Origin: Kribbella soli
GTDB taxonomy: Bacteria > Actinomycetota > Actinomycetes > Propionibacteriales > Kribbellaceae
DNA: 64,000 nucleotides
Reading direction: 5' to 3'
NCBI RefSeq assembly: GCF_004331345.1
Contig: NZ_SJJZ01000001.1
Span: 930,001 to 994,000 of the forward strand
The notes under the pieces are model-generated. The model was not told the origin of the DNA. It saw nothing but the letters and a program-made list of their open reading frames with translations, and did no database searches. Made by a program: the position numbers and the translations under genes. Shown in pieces: positions 25,061 through 32,898 of this stretch; position 1 is the first letter of the stretch; each line of letters begins with the position of its first letter.

Positions 25061-25761
25061 TCGCGAGCGTCCTGGGCGTCGAGCAGGTTGCGCCAGGAGC
25101 GGACGAACCGGGAGTTCACGTACGCCTTCGTCCACGAGCCATCCTGGCGCACCGACGTACCGACGTGGAAACGCCGTACGCCGCTCTGGTACAGCCAAGG
25201 CACGTGTTCCGGCTGCAGACCGCCACCTGCCATCATCACGCCGGCAACCGCGGGGTCTTCCTTGGCCAGCTTGCACAGGTCGTCCAGACCATGGCTGACA
25301 CCGATCGACGAGCCGGCCGTCAGCACGCAGTCCAGCCCGGGCAGGGTGCGCAGTGCACGCCAGGCAGCTTGCTGGTCGAGTACTGCGTCAACAGCGCGGT
25401 GGAACGTCCACGGCGTACCGGCGAACGTGCTGACCAGTGCGGACACCGACTCGACGTCCACCTGGTTGTCCGGGGTCAGGAACCCGAGCACGAAGCCGTC
25501 AGCACCTGCGGACAGGAACGACTGTGCTGTCGCGGTCAGCCGGTTCAGGTCGGCGCCGTTCGCGGTGAACGAGTTCTCCAGCCGCAGCATCACCCGCAAC
25601 GGCAGGTCGGTGACCCGCCGGATCGCGCTGACGGTCGACACCGACGGGCACAACCCGTCCGCCTCCATCGAGGCGCACAGCTCCAGCCGGTCCGCCCCAC
25701 CCTCCTGTGCCGCCTCCGCATCCGCCGGATGCAGCGCGATGATCTCCAGCAACGAACCCAT
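25057..25761 (-). CDS. cutC: CutC-family protein
   Basis: 234 residues of the CutC TIM-barrel family, named for copper homeostasis though the role in copper handling is debated. Visible family blocks: EIIALHPADAEAAQEGGADRLELCASMEADGLCPS, then PLRVMLRLENSF, DGFVLGFLTPDNQVD, FHRAVDAV, LTAGSS and VAGVMMAGGGL. The ATG at 25761 has GAGAGGA seven bases upstream. It is first in a two-gene unit with the DUF4031 gene and is divergent from a LacI regulator, which may control it through the AT-rich operator at 25816-25855. Confidence 0.92.
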   Translation of the reverse strand: MGSLLEIIALHPADAEAAQEGGADRLELCASMEADGLCPSVSTVSAIRRVTDLPLRVMLRLENSFTANGADLNRLTATAQSFLSAGADGFVLGFLTPDNQVDVESVSALVSTFAGTPWTFHRAVDAVLDQQAAWRALRTLPGLDCVLTAGSSIGVSHGLDDLCKLAKEDPAVAGVMMAGGGLQPEHVPWLYQSGVRRFHVGTSVRQDGSWTKAYVNSRFVRSWRNLLDAQDARE

Positions 25762-25815
25762 GCGGACATCCTCTCGCACTCCTCCCAAATTGGTGTTGCA
25801 CTGTCCGCCGAGCTT

Positions 25816-25855
25816 CTGTATCGTTTTTCTAGAACGATTTAGAAGAACGATACAG
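25816..25855. promoter_or_regulatory. operator-like inverted repeat between cutC and the LacI regulator
   Basis: CTGTATCGTT at 25816-25825 is the exact complement of AACGATACAG at 25846-25855. A third AACGAT half-site lies at 25833-25838. The segment is AT-rich against a very GC-rich background. Probable binding site of the LacI-family protein, with the right arm lying just before its ribosome site. Confidence 0.65.
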
Positions 25856-25869
25856 ATGAGGTGATCGAG

Positions 25870-26907
25870 ATGCCGGGCGTGACGCTGAAGACCGTGGCGA
25901 AGGCCGTGGGTGTGTCGCCGTCGACCGTCTCGAACGCCTACAACAAGCCCGACCAGCTCTCCGGTGCACTGCGCGAGCGGATCCTGGCCACCGCCCAGGA
26001 GCTCGGGTACGCCGGACCGGACGCCTCGGCGCGCGCCCTGCGCAGCGGGAAGGCCGGCGCGGTCGGCGTGCTGTTCACGGACAAACTGGCCTACGCCTTC
26101 TCGGACCCGTACGCGGTCGGCTTCCTGGCCGGGCTCGCGGAGGTCGCCGAGGAGTTCGCGACCAGCCTGCTGCTGATGCCGCTCAGTTCCACGGACATCG
26201 CCGGCGGCAGCACCGCCGTACAGCAGGCCGCGATCGACGCGGCGGCGATCTTCTGCGTGCCGGGCGGTCATCCGGCGCTCGAGATCCTCGCCAACCGCGG
26301 GATCCCCGCGGTGTCGACCGATCGGGGCGATCACCCGGACCTGTCCTGGGTCGCGATCGACGAGACCGAAGCGGCCGCACAACTGGGCGAGCACCTGGCC
26401 CGGCTCGGTCACCGCGACGTCGTCGTACTGGTCGACAACGCACAGGCAGCCGGCGGCCGGCCGGTGGAGCTGACGCTCGACGAGGTCGGGTACACCGACT
26501 GCGAGCTGCGGATCCAGGGCCTGCAGAAGGCGATGCCGGACGCGCGGCTGCGGATCGTCTCCGGCGGCCACAACGCGATCGCTTCCGGACTGCGGGGCGC
26601 GGAGTTCGCGCTCGACTCGCAGCACCGCCCGACGGCGATCGTCGGACTGAGCGACATCCTGGCGCTCGGTGCACTGGAGGCGATGAAGGTCCGGGGACTG
26701 ACCCCGGGTCGCGATCTGAGCCTGGCCGGATTCGACGACATTCCTGCCGCGTCGGCGGCCGGGCTGACGACGGTCCGGCAGCCGATCAAGGACAAGGGGC
26801 GCGCGGTCGGTCGCATCCTGCTGGACCCGGCCACGACCGAGCGCCGGCTACTGATGCCGACGCAGCTGATCGTCCGCTCCAGCAGCGGACCCGCGCCCAA
26901 GCACTGA
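25870..26907 (+). CDS. LacI-family transcriptional regulator
   Basis: 345 residues. The helix-turn-helix VTLKTVAKAVGVSPSTVSNAYNKPDQLS is at the N-terminus, with the hinge region ASARALRSGKAGAVGVLF and a periplasmic-binding-like effector domain (VGLSDILALGALEAMKVRGL; LAGFDDIPAASAAGLTTVRQP). GAGGTGA at 25857-25863 places the start at ATG 25870 and not at the GTG 25861. Divergent from cutC. The effector is probably a sugar or sugar-like compound by family, but no sugar genes adjoin it. Confidence 0.92.
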   Translation: MPGVTLKTVAKAVGVSPSTVSNAYNKPDQLSGALRERILATAQELGYAGPDASARALRSGKAGAVGVLFTDKLAYAFSDPYAVGFLAGLAEVAEEFATSLLLMPLSSTDIAGGSTAVQQAAIDAAAIFCVPGGHPALEILANRGIPAVSTDRGDHPDLSWVAIDETEAAAQLGEHLARLGHRDVVVLVDNAQAAGGRPVELTLDEVGYTDCELRIQGLQKAMPDARLRIVSGGHNAIASGLRGAEFALDSQHRPTAIVGLSDILALGALEAMKVRGLTPGRDLSLAGFDDIPAASAAGLTTVRQPIKDKGRAVGRILLDPATTERRLLMPTQLIVRSSSGPAPKH

Positions 26908-26980
26908 CAACTCCACACACCTCCCTGGGACCACTCGGTTCCCGGGTCGAACAATCACGCTCTCAGGAGGGAGCAGAACC

Positions 26981-27193
26981 ATGACGTACTTCATTGCCGG
27001 CAACACCGCCGTCGAGAACGCCCTCAGCCTCGCCCAGTCGGCCCTCCCGAACGCTCCCCAGCAGCCGTACGACGAGCCCGCCCCGCGGCGCACGTTCGCG
27101 GTCCGCACCCGCATCAGCGCCGTACTGCGGGCCGCCGCCGAACGCGAGGTCCGCCTCGCCAACCGCATCGACCCCACCTGCTCGGTCAGCTGA
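26981..27193 (+). CDS. small hypothetical protein
   Basis: 70 residues, not recognised. A very strong ribosome site, AGGAGGGAG at 26965-26973, supports translation. The protein has a neutral N-terminus (MTYFIAGNTAVENALSLAQ), a Pro-rich centre and a basic C-terminal helix (RTRISAVLRAAAEREVRLANR). It has no membrane helix. It is followed four bases later by a 19-bp-armed terminator, so it forms its own short transcription unit or ends that of the LacI regulator. Confidence 0.6.
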   Translation: MTYFIAGNTAVENALSLAQSALPNAPQQPYDEPAPRRTFAVRTRISAVLRAAAEREVRLANRIDPTCSVS

Positions 27194-27197
27194 CCCA

Positions 27198-27254
27198 CTT
27201 TGAGCACCCACCAACCAAATCCGCGACGGAAATCCGGTTGGTGGGTGCTCAAAG
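27198..27254. terminator. strong bidirectional-type hairpin, 19-bp arms
   Basis: CTTTGAGCACCCACCAACC at 27198-27216 pairs perfectly with 27236-27254. The loop holds a further TCCG/CGGA pairing. It starts four bases after the stop of the 70-residue gene and has short A/T ends on both sides. No matching gene enters from the right. Confidence 0.8.
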
Positions 27255-27301
27255 AGCCGGCCGCGTGGATTTGTCGGAGCTGTCTGGCACTCTGAAGGGC
27301 G

Positions 27302-27646
27302 ATGAATGAGCCAGGGGTGTTGCTGACCGCGCGGGCGATGGTGCTCCACGACCTCGCCGCGCGCGGCTTCGACGACGCGGTGATGGTGTCTTTGCTCGAG
27401 GATGCCGTCGCCGGACGTCAGTGGTGGCTGGACCAGTGGCCGGACGGTGCCGAACACATCGCCGGACTGGTCGCGCAGGACGTCCAGGACCGCCTGGTCG
27501 ACTCCGGGGTGCGCTGGCCGCGCTGCACCGCCTGCGACGACCTGCACGACCACGAGCTCCGCATCGAGCCGGAGCTCGGGCCGGACCCGCAGTGGGTCTG
27601 CGAACGCGCCGGCATCTCCGTCTCACCCCTGGGGCGCCTCACCTGA
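27302..27646 (+). CDS. hypothetical protein with Cys-rich C-terminus
   Basis: 114 residues, not assigned to a named family. The N-terminal part is helical (LLTARAMVLHDLAARGFDDAVMVSLLEDA) and the C-terminal part holds CTACDDLHDHE and WVCERAG, three Cys and nearby His that could bind zinc. AAGGG lies shortly before the ATG at 27302. It stands alone between a terminator and the multicopper-oxidase unit. Confidence 0.6.
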   Translation: MNEPGVLLTARAMVLHDLAARGFDDAVMVSLLEDAVAGRQWWLDQWPDGAEHIAGLVAQDVQDRLVDSGVRWPRCTACDDLHDHELRIEPELGPDPQWVCERAGISVSPLGRLT

Positions 27647-27704
27647 CCCCTCCGGGTAATACCTGATTGCTCTACATGTAGCCAGACTACTATTGTCTGT
27701 CTAC

Positions 27705-28073
27705 ATGAAGGTCCTGAACGTGCTCCGGGCGACCGCCGGGGTCCATGCGCTGGCGATCTGCCTGCAGCCCGTGGTCGCGGGGGTCTACCTGAACGGCTCC
27801 CCCGCCGGCCTGCGGATGCACGAACCGATCGGGCTGGCCCTGGCCTTCCTCGGACTCGGGCAGTTGCTACTGGCAACGGCCTGGTGGCGGACGACCGGCG
27901 GGCGCTGGACCGCGCCCGCGGCGAGTCTGCTGATCCTCGCGGGCGAGGTCGTCCAGATCGCCATGGGTTACAGCCGCCAGATGGCGATCCACGTCCCGCT
28001 GGGCATCGCGCTGGTCGCGGCAACGGTCGTCTTCGCATTCTGGGTCAACAAGCGACAGGTGGTCGTCGCATGA
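27705..28073 (+). CDS. small four-helix membrane protein, first of multicopper-oxidase unit
   Basis: 122 residues with four hydrophobic helices and short loops; the helix pair AGVHALAICLQPVVAGVYL and QMAIHVPLGIALVAATVVFAF carries His and Gln residues that could bind a metal or haem. It resembles the next gene in length, in the motif QP(V/I)(V/A)AG and in HVPLG near the end, so the two are duplicates. No ribosome site is seen. TACTAT at 27688-27693 lies ten bases before ATG 27705, suggesting a very short leader. The three genes that follow overlap by four bases each. Confidence 0.7.
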   Translation: MKVLNVLRATAGVHALAICLQPVVAGVYLNGSPAGLRMHEPIGLALAFLGLGQLLLATAWWRTTGGRWTAPAASLLILAGEVVQIAMGYSRQMAIHVPLGIALVAATVVFAFWVNKRQVVVA

Positions 28074-28504
28074 TCACCCTCGAACCGCAGCCGGTGGCCA
28101 AGGTACGTCGGCCGCGCGTCAGCCTGCACGTCCTACGGATCACGCTGGTTCTGCACGCCGCGTTCGTGATCGCACAGCCGATCGCGGCCGGCTACTTCCT
28201 GGCCGGCAACGTCGACGCGATGACCAATGTGCACAGCACGGTCGGCGGCACCATCTGGATGTTCGCGTTCCTCCAGACCGTCGCGGCCGCCTGCTACACG
28301 CTCGTCGGCCGCGGCCGGATCTGGCCGGCGCTGATCTCCCCGCTCCTGGTCGTCGCCGAGTTCGTCCAACTCACCTTCGGCTACCTGCAGAACTTCGCCG
28401 TACACGTCCCGCTCGGGACCGCGATCGTCGGCACCGTCTGCTGGATGACGGTCTGGTCGTTCCGCCCCACCGCACACCTGAGCCGCCGGGAGGCCAAGCA
28501 ATGA
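28070..28504 (+). CDS. small four-helix membrane protein, paralogue of the preceding gene
   Basis: 144 residues, four predicted helices. It starts in the ATGA overlap with the first membrane gene and ends in an overlap with the oxidase. Shared features with its partner are HAAFVIAQPIAAGYFLAG near the start and NFAVHVPLGTAIVGTV near the end. The pair could form one membrane complex that works with the copper oxidase; this is inferred only from operon structure. Confidence 0.7.
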   Translation: MITLEPQPVAKVRRPRVSLHVLRITLVLHAAFVIAQPIAAGYFLAGNVDAMTNVHSTVGGTIWMFAFLQTVAAACYTLVGRGRIWPALISPLLVVAEFVQLTFGYLQNFAVHVPLGTAIVGTVCWMTVWSFRPTAHLSRREAKQ

Positions 28505-30009
28505 AGATGTCCCGCCGCGGGTTCATAGCCGTCACCGGCGCCGCCCTGACCTTGAGCGGCTGCGGCCAGGAGGCCAAGCCCGCACAGTCCGGAGAACTCC
28601 TGCGCAGCAAGGCGAAACTGCCCACACCCTTCCAGGTCCCGCTGCCGGTCCCACCGGTCAAGAAACCGACCCGCTCCGATGCGAAGGCCGACTACTACCA
28701 GGTCGTCCAGCGCAAGGCGAGCCTGGAGATCCTCCCCGGCCTCAAGACCGAGGTGATGGGGTACGACGGCCTACTGCCCGGCCCCACGTTCGACGTACGG
28801 AGCGGACGCACCACCGTGGTCGAGCAGGTCAACGAGCTCGACGTGTCGACCGTGGTCCACCTGCACGGCGGCCACACCCCCGCACCGAGTGACGGCTGGC
28901 CGCTCGACCTCATCATGCCTGCGAACGGACAGCACGCCGGCCACCACATGTCCGGCGGCGACATGGCGATGGGCAAGCGCACGTACACGTACCCGAACCA
29001 GCAGCGCGCGGCGACCCTCTGGTACCACGACCACACGATGGACTACACCGCACCACAGGTCTACCGCGGACTGTTCGGCCTGCACATCATCCGGGACGAC
29101 GAGGAGGAGAACCTCCCGCTGCCGAAGGGCGATCGGGAGATCCCGCTGGTGATCGCGGACCGTGCGTTCGACGCGGACGGGTCGTTCTTGTACCCGGCCG
29201 CGAAGGACGGCCCCGGCGTCGAGTCGGCGTACATGGAAGGTGTCGTCGCCGACGTCACGCTGGTGAACGGCGCGCCGTGGCCAGTACACGAGGTGGACGC
29301 GGTCCGGTACCGCTTCCGCATTCTCAACGCCAGCAACGCCCGCCGGTACGAGCTCGCCTTCGACAAGGGCCCCGCGAAGTTCGTGCAGATCGGCAGCGAC
29401 GGTGGGCTGCTCGACAAGCCGGTCGAGCACAAGACGCTGGTGATCGCGCCCGCCGAGCGGTTCGACGTCATCGTGGACTTCTCGCAGTACCAGCCCGGCG
29501 ACGAGGTCACGGTCGTCAACAAGCTCGACAGCAACTCCGGCGTACTGCGCTTCAAGATCGCCCGCAAGGCCCCCGACGACACGCGCATCCCGGCGACGCT
29601 CTCGTCGTACGCCGTGACGCCCCGGCCGGCTGGTGTCGTACGACGGGAGTGGCGGTTCCGGCGCGGTGACGCCGGGGACCACCGGGGCTGGACGATCAAC
29701 GGGAAGGCGTTCGATCCCGTGGTGATGCAGGCGCAGGTGAAGCTGGACCAGTACGAGATCTGGTCGTTCGTCACCGACGTACACCACCCGGTGCACGTCC
29801 ATCTCGCGCCGTTCCAGGTCCTCACCCGCGGCGGGAGCAGCAAGCTGTCGGCGTACGACCACGGCTGGAAGGACACCGTCGACATCCGCCCGGCCGAGGT
29901 CGTCGAGGTGCTCGTCAAGTTCAGCGCCCACAAGGGCAAGTACCTGATCCACTGCCACAACCTCGAACACGAGGACATGGCCATGATGGCGGCCTTCGAA
30001 ACGATCTAG
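28501..30009 (+). CDS. multicopper oxidase, Tat-exported lipoprotein
   Basis: 502 residues. Tat signal SRRGFIAVTGAALTLSGC with lipobox Cys21. All four copper-binding segments are visible: HLHGGH (residues 120-125), WYHDHT (174-179), HHPVHVHLAPF and the type 1 site HCHNLEHEDMAMM near the C-terminus. The form is that of CotA / phenoxazinone-synthase-like three-domain oxidases. A Met- and His-rich loop (NGQHAGHHMSGGDMAMG) could bind extra copper. It would act on the outer face of the membrane, oxidising phenols or metal ions with reduction of oxygen. Third gene of the unit with two small membrane proteins. Confidence 0.93.
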   Translation: MKMSRRGFIAVTGAALTLSGCGQEAKPAQSGELLRSKAKLPTPFQVPLPVPPVKKPTRSDAKADYYQVVQRKASLEILPGLKTEVMGYDGLLPGPTFDVRSGRTTVVEQVNELDVSTVVHLHGGHTPAPSDGWPLDLIMPANGQHAGHHMSGGDMAMGKRTYTYPNQQRAATLWYHDHTMDYTAPQVYRGLFGLHIIRDDEEENLPLPKGDREIPLVIADRAFDADGSFLYPAAKDGPGVESAYMEGVVADVTLVNGAPWPVHEVDAVRYRFRILNASNARRYELAFDKGPAKFVQIGSDGGLLDKPVEHKTLVIAPAERFDVIVDFSQYQPGDEVTVVNKLDSNSGVLRFKIARKAPDDTRIPATLSSYAVTPRPAGVVRREWRFRRGDAGDHRGWTINGKAFDPVVMQAQVKLDQYEIWSFVTDVHHPVHVHLAPFQVLTRGGSSKLSAYDHGWKDTVDIRPAEVVEVLVKFSAHKGKYLIHCHNLEHEDMAMMAAFETI

Positions 30010-30079
30010 CCGGCCTTCCTCGAGACGAACCCGGTGGCGACCAGCCGCCGGGGTCGTTCTGTTGTGCCCGGCGAAGGGG

Positions 30080-30125
30080 TTGACGACCGTCGGCGGCTCT
30101 GCCTATAGTCAACATATCGGTTGAT
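30080..30125 (+). promoter_or_regulatory. promoter and operator of the ArsR/SRPBCC/reductase unit
   Basis: TTGACG at 30080-30085 and TATAGT at 30104-30109 are 18 bases apart, a good housekeeping promoter. The inverted repeat GTCAAC-ATATCG-GTTGAT at 30108-30125 overlaps the -10 and start point, and GGTTGAT recurs at 30134-30140. The ArsR-type product probably binds here and represses its own unit. Confidence 0.7.
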
Positions 30126-30136
30126 CAAGGGAATGG

Positions 30137-30490
30137 TTGATAAAGATGATGGTTGACGATGATCAGCTCGACCGGTCGTTCGCGGCACTGGCCGACCCGG
30201 TCCGGCGAGCGATGATCGCGCGGCTGTCCCGCGGCCCGGCCACCGTGAACGAGCTGGCCGAACCGTTCCCGATCACCAAGCAGGCGGTGTCGCGGCACAT
30301 CCAGGTGCTCGAGACCGCCGGGCTGATCACCCGGACCCGGGACGGCCAGCGCCGCCCGTGCCACCTGGTGCCGGCCGCCCTCGAAGCACTGACGAGCTGG
30401 ATCGACGAGTACCGGCTCGAAACCGAACGCCGCTTCCGCCGGATGGAAGCACTGCTGAACAGCGCAGAAGCAAAGACAGAAGACAAGTAG
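30137..30490 (+). CDS. ArsR/SdpR-like winged-helix regulator
   Basis: About 117 residues, with winged helix FAALADPVRRAMIARLSRGPATVNELAEPFPITKQAVSRHIQVLETAGLI. The start could be TTG 30137 (AAGGGA four bases upstream) or ATG 30146/30149; the core begins after all three. The pairing of this regulator type with an AHSA1/SRPBCC protein directly downstream is widespread. It has no obvious metal-binding Cys. Confidence 0.9.
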   Translation: MIKMMVDDDQLDRSFAALADPVRRAMIARLSRGPATVNELAEPFPITKQAVSRHIQVLETAGLITRTRDGQRRPCHLVPAALEALTSWIDEYRLETERRFRRMEALLNSAEAKTEDK

Positions 30491-30512
30491 TGAGAGACAA
30501 GGAGCAAGGATC

Positions 30513-30983
30513 ATGAGCGGTACCACCATCAACACCCCTGCCGGCACCCCGTTCGTCGAGGTGACGCGCGAGTTCGCCGCCACGCCGGCGCAGCTCTTCA
30601 GGGTCATGACCGACCGCGAGCTGGTGACCGAGTGGCTCGGCCCGCGCGACCTCGACGCCACGGTCGAGGAGTACGACGTACGGACCGGCGGGAAGTACCG
30701 GTACATCCACCGCGACGACTCCGGCGAGTACGCGTTCCGCGGGGTCTTCCACGCCGTGGAGCAGGACAAGCTGATCATCCAGACCTTCGAGTGGGAAGGC
30801 GCTCCGGCCGAGGTCTGCATCGAGAAGATGACGCTCGAGCCGACCGAGAACGGCGTCCGCCTGCACCAGCAGTCGGTGTTCCCGTCCGTCGAGGCCCGCG
30901 ACCAGTCGATCGAGTACGGCATGGAGAGCGGCATCAACGACTCGATGGACCGCCTGGCCGAACTGCTCGCGAAGGAGAGCTGA
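30513..30983 (+). CDS. SRPBCC/AHSA1-like domain protein
   Basis: 156 residues with the helix-grip fold pattern: VEVTREFAATPAQLFRVMTDRELVTEWLGP, TGGKYRYIHRD, YAFRGVFHAVEQDKLIIQTFEWEG and C-terminal helix GMESGINDSMDRLAELLA. A ligand-binding cavity is expected; ligand unknown. Encoded 22 bases after the ArsR-type regulator, which commonly regulates this family. GGAGCAAGG lies before the ATG. Confidence 0.9.
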   Translation: MSGTTINTPAGTPFVEVTREFAATPAQLFRVMTDRELVTEWLGPRDLDATVEEYDVRTGGKYRYIHRDDSGEYAFRGVFHAVEQDKLIIQTFEWEGAPAEVCIEKMTLEPTENGVRLHQQSVFPSVEARDQSIEYGMESGINDSMDRLAELLAKES

Positions 30984-30985
30984 TC

Positions 30986-31591
30986 ATGAGCCAGGTCGTT
31001 GTCGACATCTCGGTGTCGCTGGACGGCTACGTCACCGGGCCCAACGCCGGCATCGGCAACGGGCTCGGTGACGGCGGTGAGGCCGTGCACGACTGGGTCT
31101 TCCACGGCACCGACGCGGACCGCGCCGTCCTGGACGCCGCCTTCGAATCGAGCGGTGCGGTCGTCCAGGGCCGGAACCTGTTCGACGTGATCGACGCCCC
31201 GGGCGGGTGGAGCGACGAGATGGGGTACGGCGCGAAGCCGACCGGCGAGCTCAACCCACCGGTCTTCGTCGTCACCCACACGCCGCCTGCCGAGACTCGT
31301 CTGGGCGACCGGTTCCGGTTCGTGAGCAGCCCCGCAGAGGCGATCGCACAGGCCGCGGAAGTTGCCGGCGGCAAGGATGTCTACGTGATGGGTGGCGGGC
31401 AGATCTGCCACGCGGTGCTCTCCGAAGGGCTGGCCGACGTACTGCGGCTGCACCTGGCTCCCGTCGTACTCGGGGGCGGAACCCGACTGTTCCCCGCCGA
31501 GGCTGCGCCGGCGTACGCGCTCGAGCTGATCGAGGCCGTGTCGACACCGGCCGCCCAGCACCTCACCTATCGAGTAGTGAAAGGGCAGTAG
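30986..31591 (+). CDS. RibD C-terminal/dihydrofolate-reductase-like protein 1
   Basis: 201 residues. Typical start VVVDISVSLDGYVTGPNAG, the central VVQGRNLFDVID and the nucleotide-binding DVYVMGGGQICHAVLSEGLADVLRLHLAPVVLGGGTRLF place it in the RibD C-terminal / DHFR-like reductase group. NADPH-dependent reduction is likely, substrate unknown. It follows the SRPBCC gene by two bases and is followed by a second member of the group. Confidence 0.88.
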   Translation: MSQVVVDISVSLDGYVTGPNAGIGNGLGDGGEAVHDWVFHGTDADRAVLDAAFESSGAVVQGRNLFDVIDAPGGWSDEMGYGAKPTGELNPPVFVVTHTPPAETRLGDRFRFVSSPAEAIAQAAEVAGGKDVYVMGGGQICHAVLSEGLADVLRLHLAPVVLGGGTRLFPAEAAPAYALELIEAVSTPAAQHLTYRVVKGQ

Positions 31592-31593
31592 TC

Positions 31594-32184
31594 ATGGGAA
31601 ACGTCATTGCGTCGGCCGTCGTTTCGCTGGACGGGTTCGTCGCTACCACCGAGGACGAGGTCGGGCCGCTGTTCGACTGGTACAACAACGGCCCGGTCGA
31701 GATCTACGGGACCGATCCGGGACGACCGTTCCAGGTCAGCCAGGCGAGCGCGGACTACATCAGCACGGCCTGGGGCAATGTCGGTGTGGTGTTGTGCGGC
31801 CGGCATCTGTTCAACATCACCAACGGCTGGGAGGGTATCCCGCCGTTCGGCGAGCACGTCGTGGTCGCCACGCACCAGCCGCCGACCGACTGGCCGTTCC
31901 CCGATGCGCCGTTCTCCTTCGTCAGCGGGATCGAGCAGGCCGTCGCGAAGGCTCAGGAGCTCGCCGGCGACCGCGACATCTCGCTGGCCGCGGGAAACCT
32001 GACCGGCCAGGCCTTGCGGGCCGGTCTGATCGACGAACTCTCGTACAACCTGGTCCCGGTGATCTTCGGAACCGGCAAGCGCTTCTTCGGCGACTACGCG
32101 GGCGACCAACTCCTGCTGGACGACCCGAACGTCATCGAGGGCGACCGCGTCACCCACCTGCACTACCGCGTCAGCAAAGGATGA
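31594..32184 (+). CDS. RibD C-terminal/dihydrofolate-reductase-like protein 2
   Basis: 196 residues, starts NVIASAVVSLDGFVATTEDEVGPLFDWYNNG and ends with LSYNLVPVIFGTGKRFFGDYAGDQLLLDDPNVIEG, features of the same reductase group. The nucleotide loop reads SLAAGNLTGQALRAGLIDE in place of the usual GGG, so cofactor use may differ from its neighbour. Last gene of the unit; its end overlaps the convergent Pth2-type gene by 22 bases. Confidence 0.85.
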   Translation: MGNVIASAVVSLDGFVATTEDEVGPLFDWYNNGPVEIYGTDPGRPFQVSQASADYISTAWGNVGVVLCGRHLFNITNGWEGIPPFGEHVVVATHQPPTDWPFPDAPFSFVSGIEQAVAKAQELAGDRDISLAAGNLTGQALRAGLIDELSYNLVPVIFGTGKRFFGDYAGDQLLLDDPNVIEGDRVTHLHYRVSKG

Positions 32185-32843
32185 TCCGCGATCACGGTGC
32201 GGGAGCCCGGGGCGACCTCGGTGAAGCCGGCGTCCTGGACTACGGGGAGGTTGGTGGTCAGGAGGTGGGTCCATTGAGGTGGGGTTGCGGTGCGGACCGC
32301 CAGGGCGAAGTCGGTTGCTTCCCATTCCTTGCGGGCTTGTGGTGAGAGGGCCCACCAGGCTAGTTGGGCGGCGTGGCCGCACTGGGCCATCGCCTTGCCG
32401 CTCGACATCTCCAGGGCGGGGTTGACCCAGAGCACGGGTACGCCGGGTTCGAGGGGCGGAAGGTCGGCGGTGTCCTCGAAGTCGGTACCTGTGACCTGGA
32501 GCTTGAACAACTCTGCTGGTACGTCGTCCACCCCCGTCGGCGGAAACACCCGAACCTCCGCCGTGTCTCCGTGCATCGTGATGCCCGGTAGCGCCTCGGC
32601 GCGGCGCCACTCCGCTCCGCGGGCTCGCTTCGTGATCTTCCGGATCCGGTTGTCCTGCCAGGCCGCCATCGCCGGCGCCCACTCGCCCTCGCCGTACGAC
32701 CGCTCGTCGGCCAGGATCGCAAGCACCGCCCGAGCCGCCGTCTCCAGCGCATCGGTCTGAGTCGGCCGCGCATTCTTCTCGACGCGCACCACGAGCGTCA
32801 GCACCTGTTCCACGGCGTGAGTCTGCCAGGACCCCCGATGCAC
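32163..32843 (-). CDS. Pth2-type peptidyl-tRNA hydrolase family protein
   Basis: About 226 residues. The C-terminal half carries the PTH2 signature MSSGKAMAQCGHAAQLAWWAL, whose Lys and His/Gln residues form the active site in archaeal Pth2, and the N-terminal half (VEQVLTLVVRVEKNARPTQTDALETAARAVL) is specific to actinobacteria. The GTG at 32843 is the most plausible start; a frame reaching 33080 runs under the divergent gene and encodes unlikely sequence. No strong ribosome site. Probable recycling of stalled peptidyl-tRNA, as a second enzyme beside canonical Pth. Confidence 0.8.
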   Translation of the reverse strand: MHRGSWQTHAVEQVLTLVVRVEKNARPTQTDALETAARAVLAILADERSYGEGEWAPAMAAWQDNRIRKITKRARGAEWRRAEALPGITMHGDTAEVRVFPPTGVDDVPAELFKLQVTGTDFEDTADLPPLEPGVPVLWVNPALEMSSGKAMAQCGHAAQLAWWALSPQARKEWEATDFALAVRTATPPQWTHLLTTNLPVVQDAGFTEVAPGSRTVIADHPLLTR

Positions 32844-32898
32844 TACGGTGACCGACCTCAGTGAAACGAACGTTCGACAGTGAGGCCACGGCAAGACG

